A DNA stretch of 5,748 nucleotides, taken from contig JAICYE010000163.1 of NCBI GenBank assembly GCA_025934385.1, forward strand, positions 1-5,748. Direction: 5' to 3'. Shown in pieces: positions 5,363 through 5,748 of this stretch; the stretch's first letter is position 1, and each line of letters starts with the position of its first letter. Origin of the DNA: Acidimicrobiia bacterium (GTDB taxonomy: Bacteria; Actinomycetota; Acidimicrobiia; IMCC26256; BP-133). The notes beneath the pieces were generated by a model. The model did no database searches and was not told where the DNA came from. It saw nothing but the letters and a program-made list of their open reading frames with translations. The translations under genes were made by a program, and so were the position numbers.

Positions 5363-5748
5363 TCAGCTCGCCGCCGGGTAGATGGCCAGCCCCGGCTGGG
5401 CCCGGTAGTCACGTAGGCGTTGGGGCGCTGACGGTCGCGCCGTTCTGATCGACGAGCCCGGTGAACTCGCCGCCCACGAAGGCGCGGCTGCCGTACTCGG
5501 CCCCGGACACCACCAACTGGGAGTAGCCCGGCCTGGCGGCGGCGGACCGGCCGGGGTGGCGGGGACGATCGGCGTCCCGCCGCCGGTGGGGAGCACGGCC
5601 AGGCCGACGATCGGCCGGTTGGGGGTTCGACACCCCGGGCCCGAAGTCGGGGGCGTCGCCGAAGGCCAGCAGCTCACCCGACGTCGACGCCTGCCAGTAG
5701 CCGCCGCCGGTCGGGCTCGGGCCCATGCCGGTCACCGTCCGGTCCCCC
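5363..5748 (-). pseudogene. GGYW-repeat (beta-propeller-like) protein C-terminal part, frameshifted, partial at right edge
   Basis: On the minus strand a coding signal enters from the right edge and changes frame three times before TGA at 5365-5363. The first frame reads VTGMGPSPTGGGYWQAS, LLAFGDAPDFGPG (to about 5625). The second reads NRPIVGLAVLPTGGG and a Pro-rich stretch. The first frame resumes with YSQLVVSGAEYGSRAFVGGE and NGATVSAP (to about 5415). The second frame then ends with LRDYRAQPGLAIYPAAS. The PIVGxAxxPTGGGYWxxxxxGxxxAFGDA unit is typical of repeat proteins abundant in Acidimicrobiia, often secreted; no signal peptide can be seen because the start lies outside the window. Two changes fall at C runs (G5 at 5621-5625 and a CCCC near 5420 in the gene's sense), which fits either small indels in a dying gene or homopolymer errors. 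It converges on the HAD gene, with only nine bases between stops and no terminator seen. Confidence 0.6.

Noticed and set aside
5116..5412. A 98-codon minus-strand frame antisense to the HAD gene, as an extension of the repeat protein
   Set aside because: Its sequence is Ser/Arg/Pro-rich shadow of the HAD gene. The alternative ending at 5363 reads more like protein (YRAQPGLAIYP) and stops neatly before the HAD stop.

Overview
The window is very GC-rich, with strong G/C preference at third codon positions, a BldC-type regulator and an actinobacterial-looking leucine/valine dehydrogenase. This points to Actinomycetota. The 'PTGGGYW...AFGD' repeat protein at the right edge suggests class Acidimicrobiia or a relative, but that placement is inference.

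Layout. Bases 1-506 (minus) hold the C-terminal end of a ceruloplasmin-like multicopper oxidase. It has lost its N-terminal part, has an internal gap and a frame change, and runs off the left edge. Bases 527-730 (minus) encode a small two-helix membrane protein of unknown role. Bases 735-2864 (minus) encode a 709-residue fused alpha-beta E1 subunit of a branched-chain-type 2-oxoacid dehydrogenase. Bases 2928-3995 (minus) encode a 355-residue leucine/valine dehydrogenase. Bases 3996-4380 are a divergent intergenic region rich in inverted repeats, including a perfect 22-bp palindrome. It also holds a candidate promoter for the plus-strand genes. Bases 4381-4581 (plus) encode the 66-residue regulator BldC, followed after 4 bp by a HAD-family hydrolase (4586-5353). 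Bases 5363-5748 (minus) hold a convergent, frameshifted end of a GGYW-repeat protein that runs off the right edge.

How the genes fit together. The dehydrogenase deaminates leucine, valine or isoleucine to branched-chain 2-oxoacids, and the E1 fusion decarboxylates such 2-oxoacids on thiamine diphosphate. The two adjacent genes therefore form the first two steps of branched-chain amino acid breakdown, or of supply of branched acyl-CoA primers for lipids. E2 and E3 are not in the window. The valine dehydrogenase-bldC neighbourhood resembles Streptomyces as I recall it, so the divergent region is a plausible point where a developmental-type regulator and amino acid catabolism meet. The two flanking genes are broken while the central four are intact. 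No mobile element, CRISPR array, tRNA or rRNA was seen.
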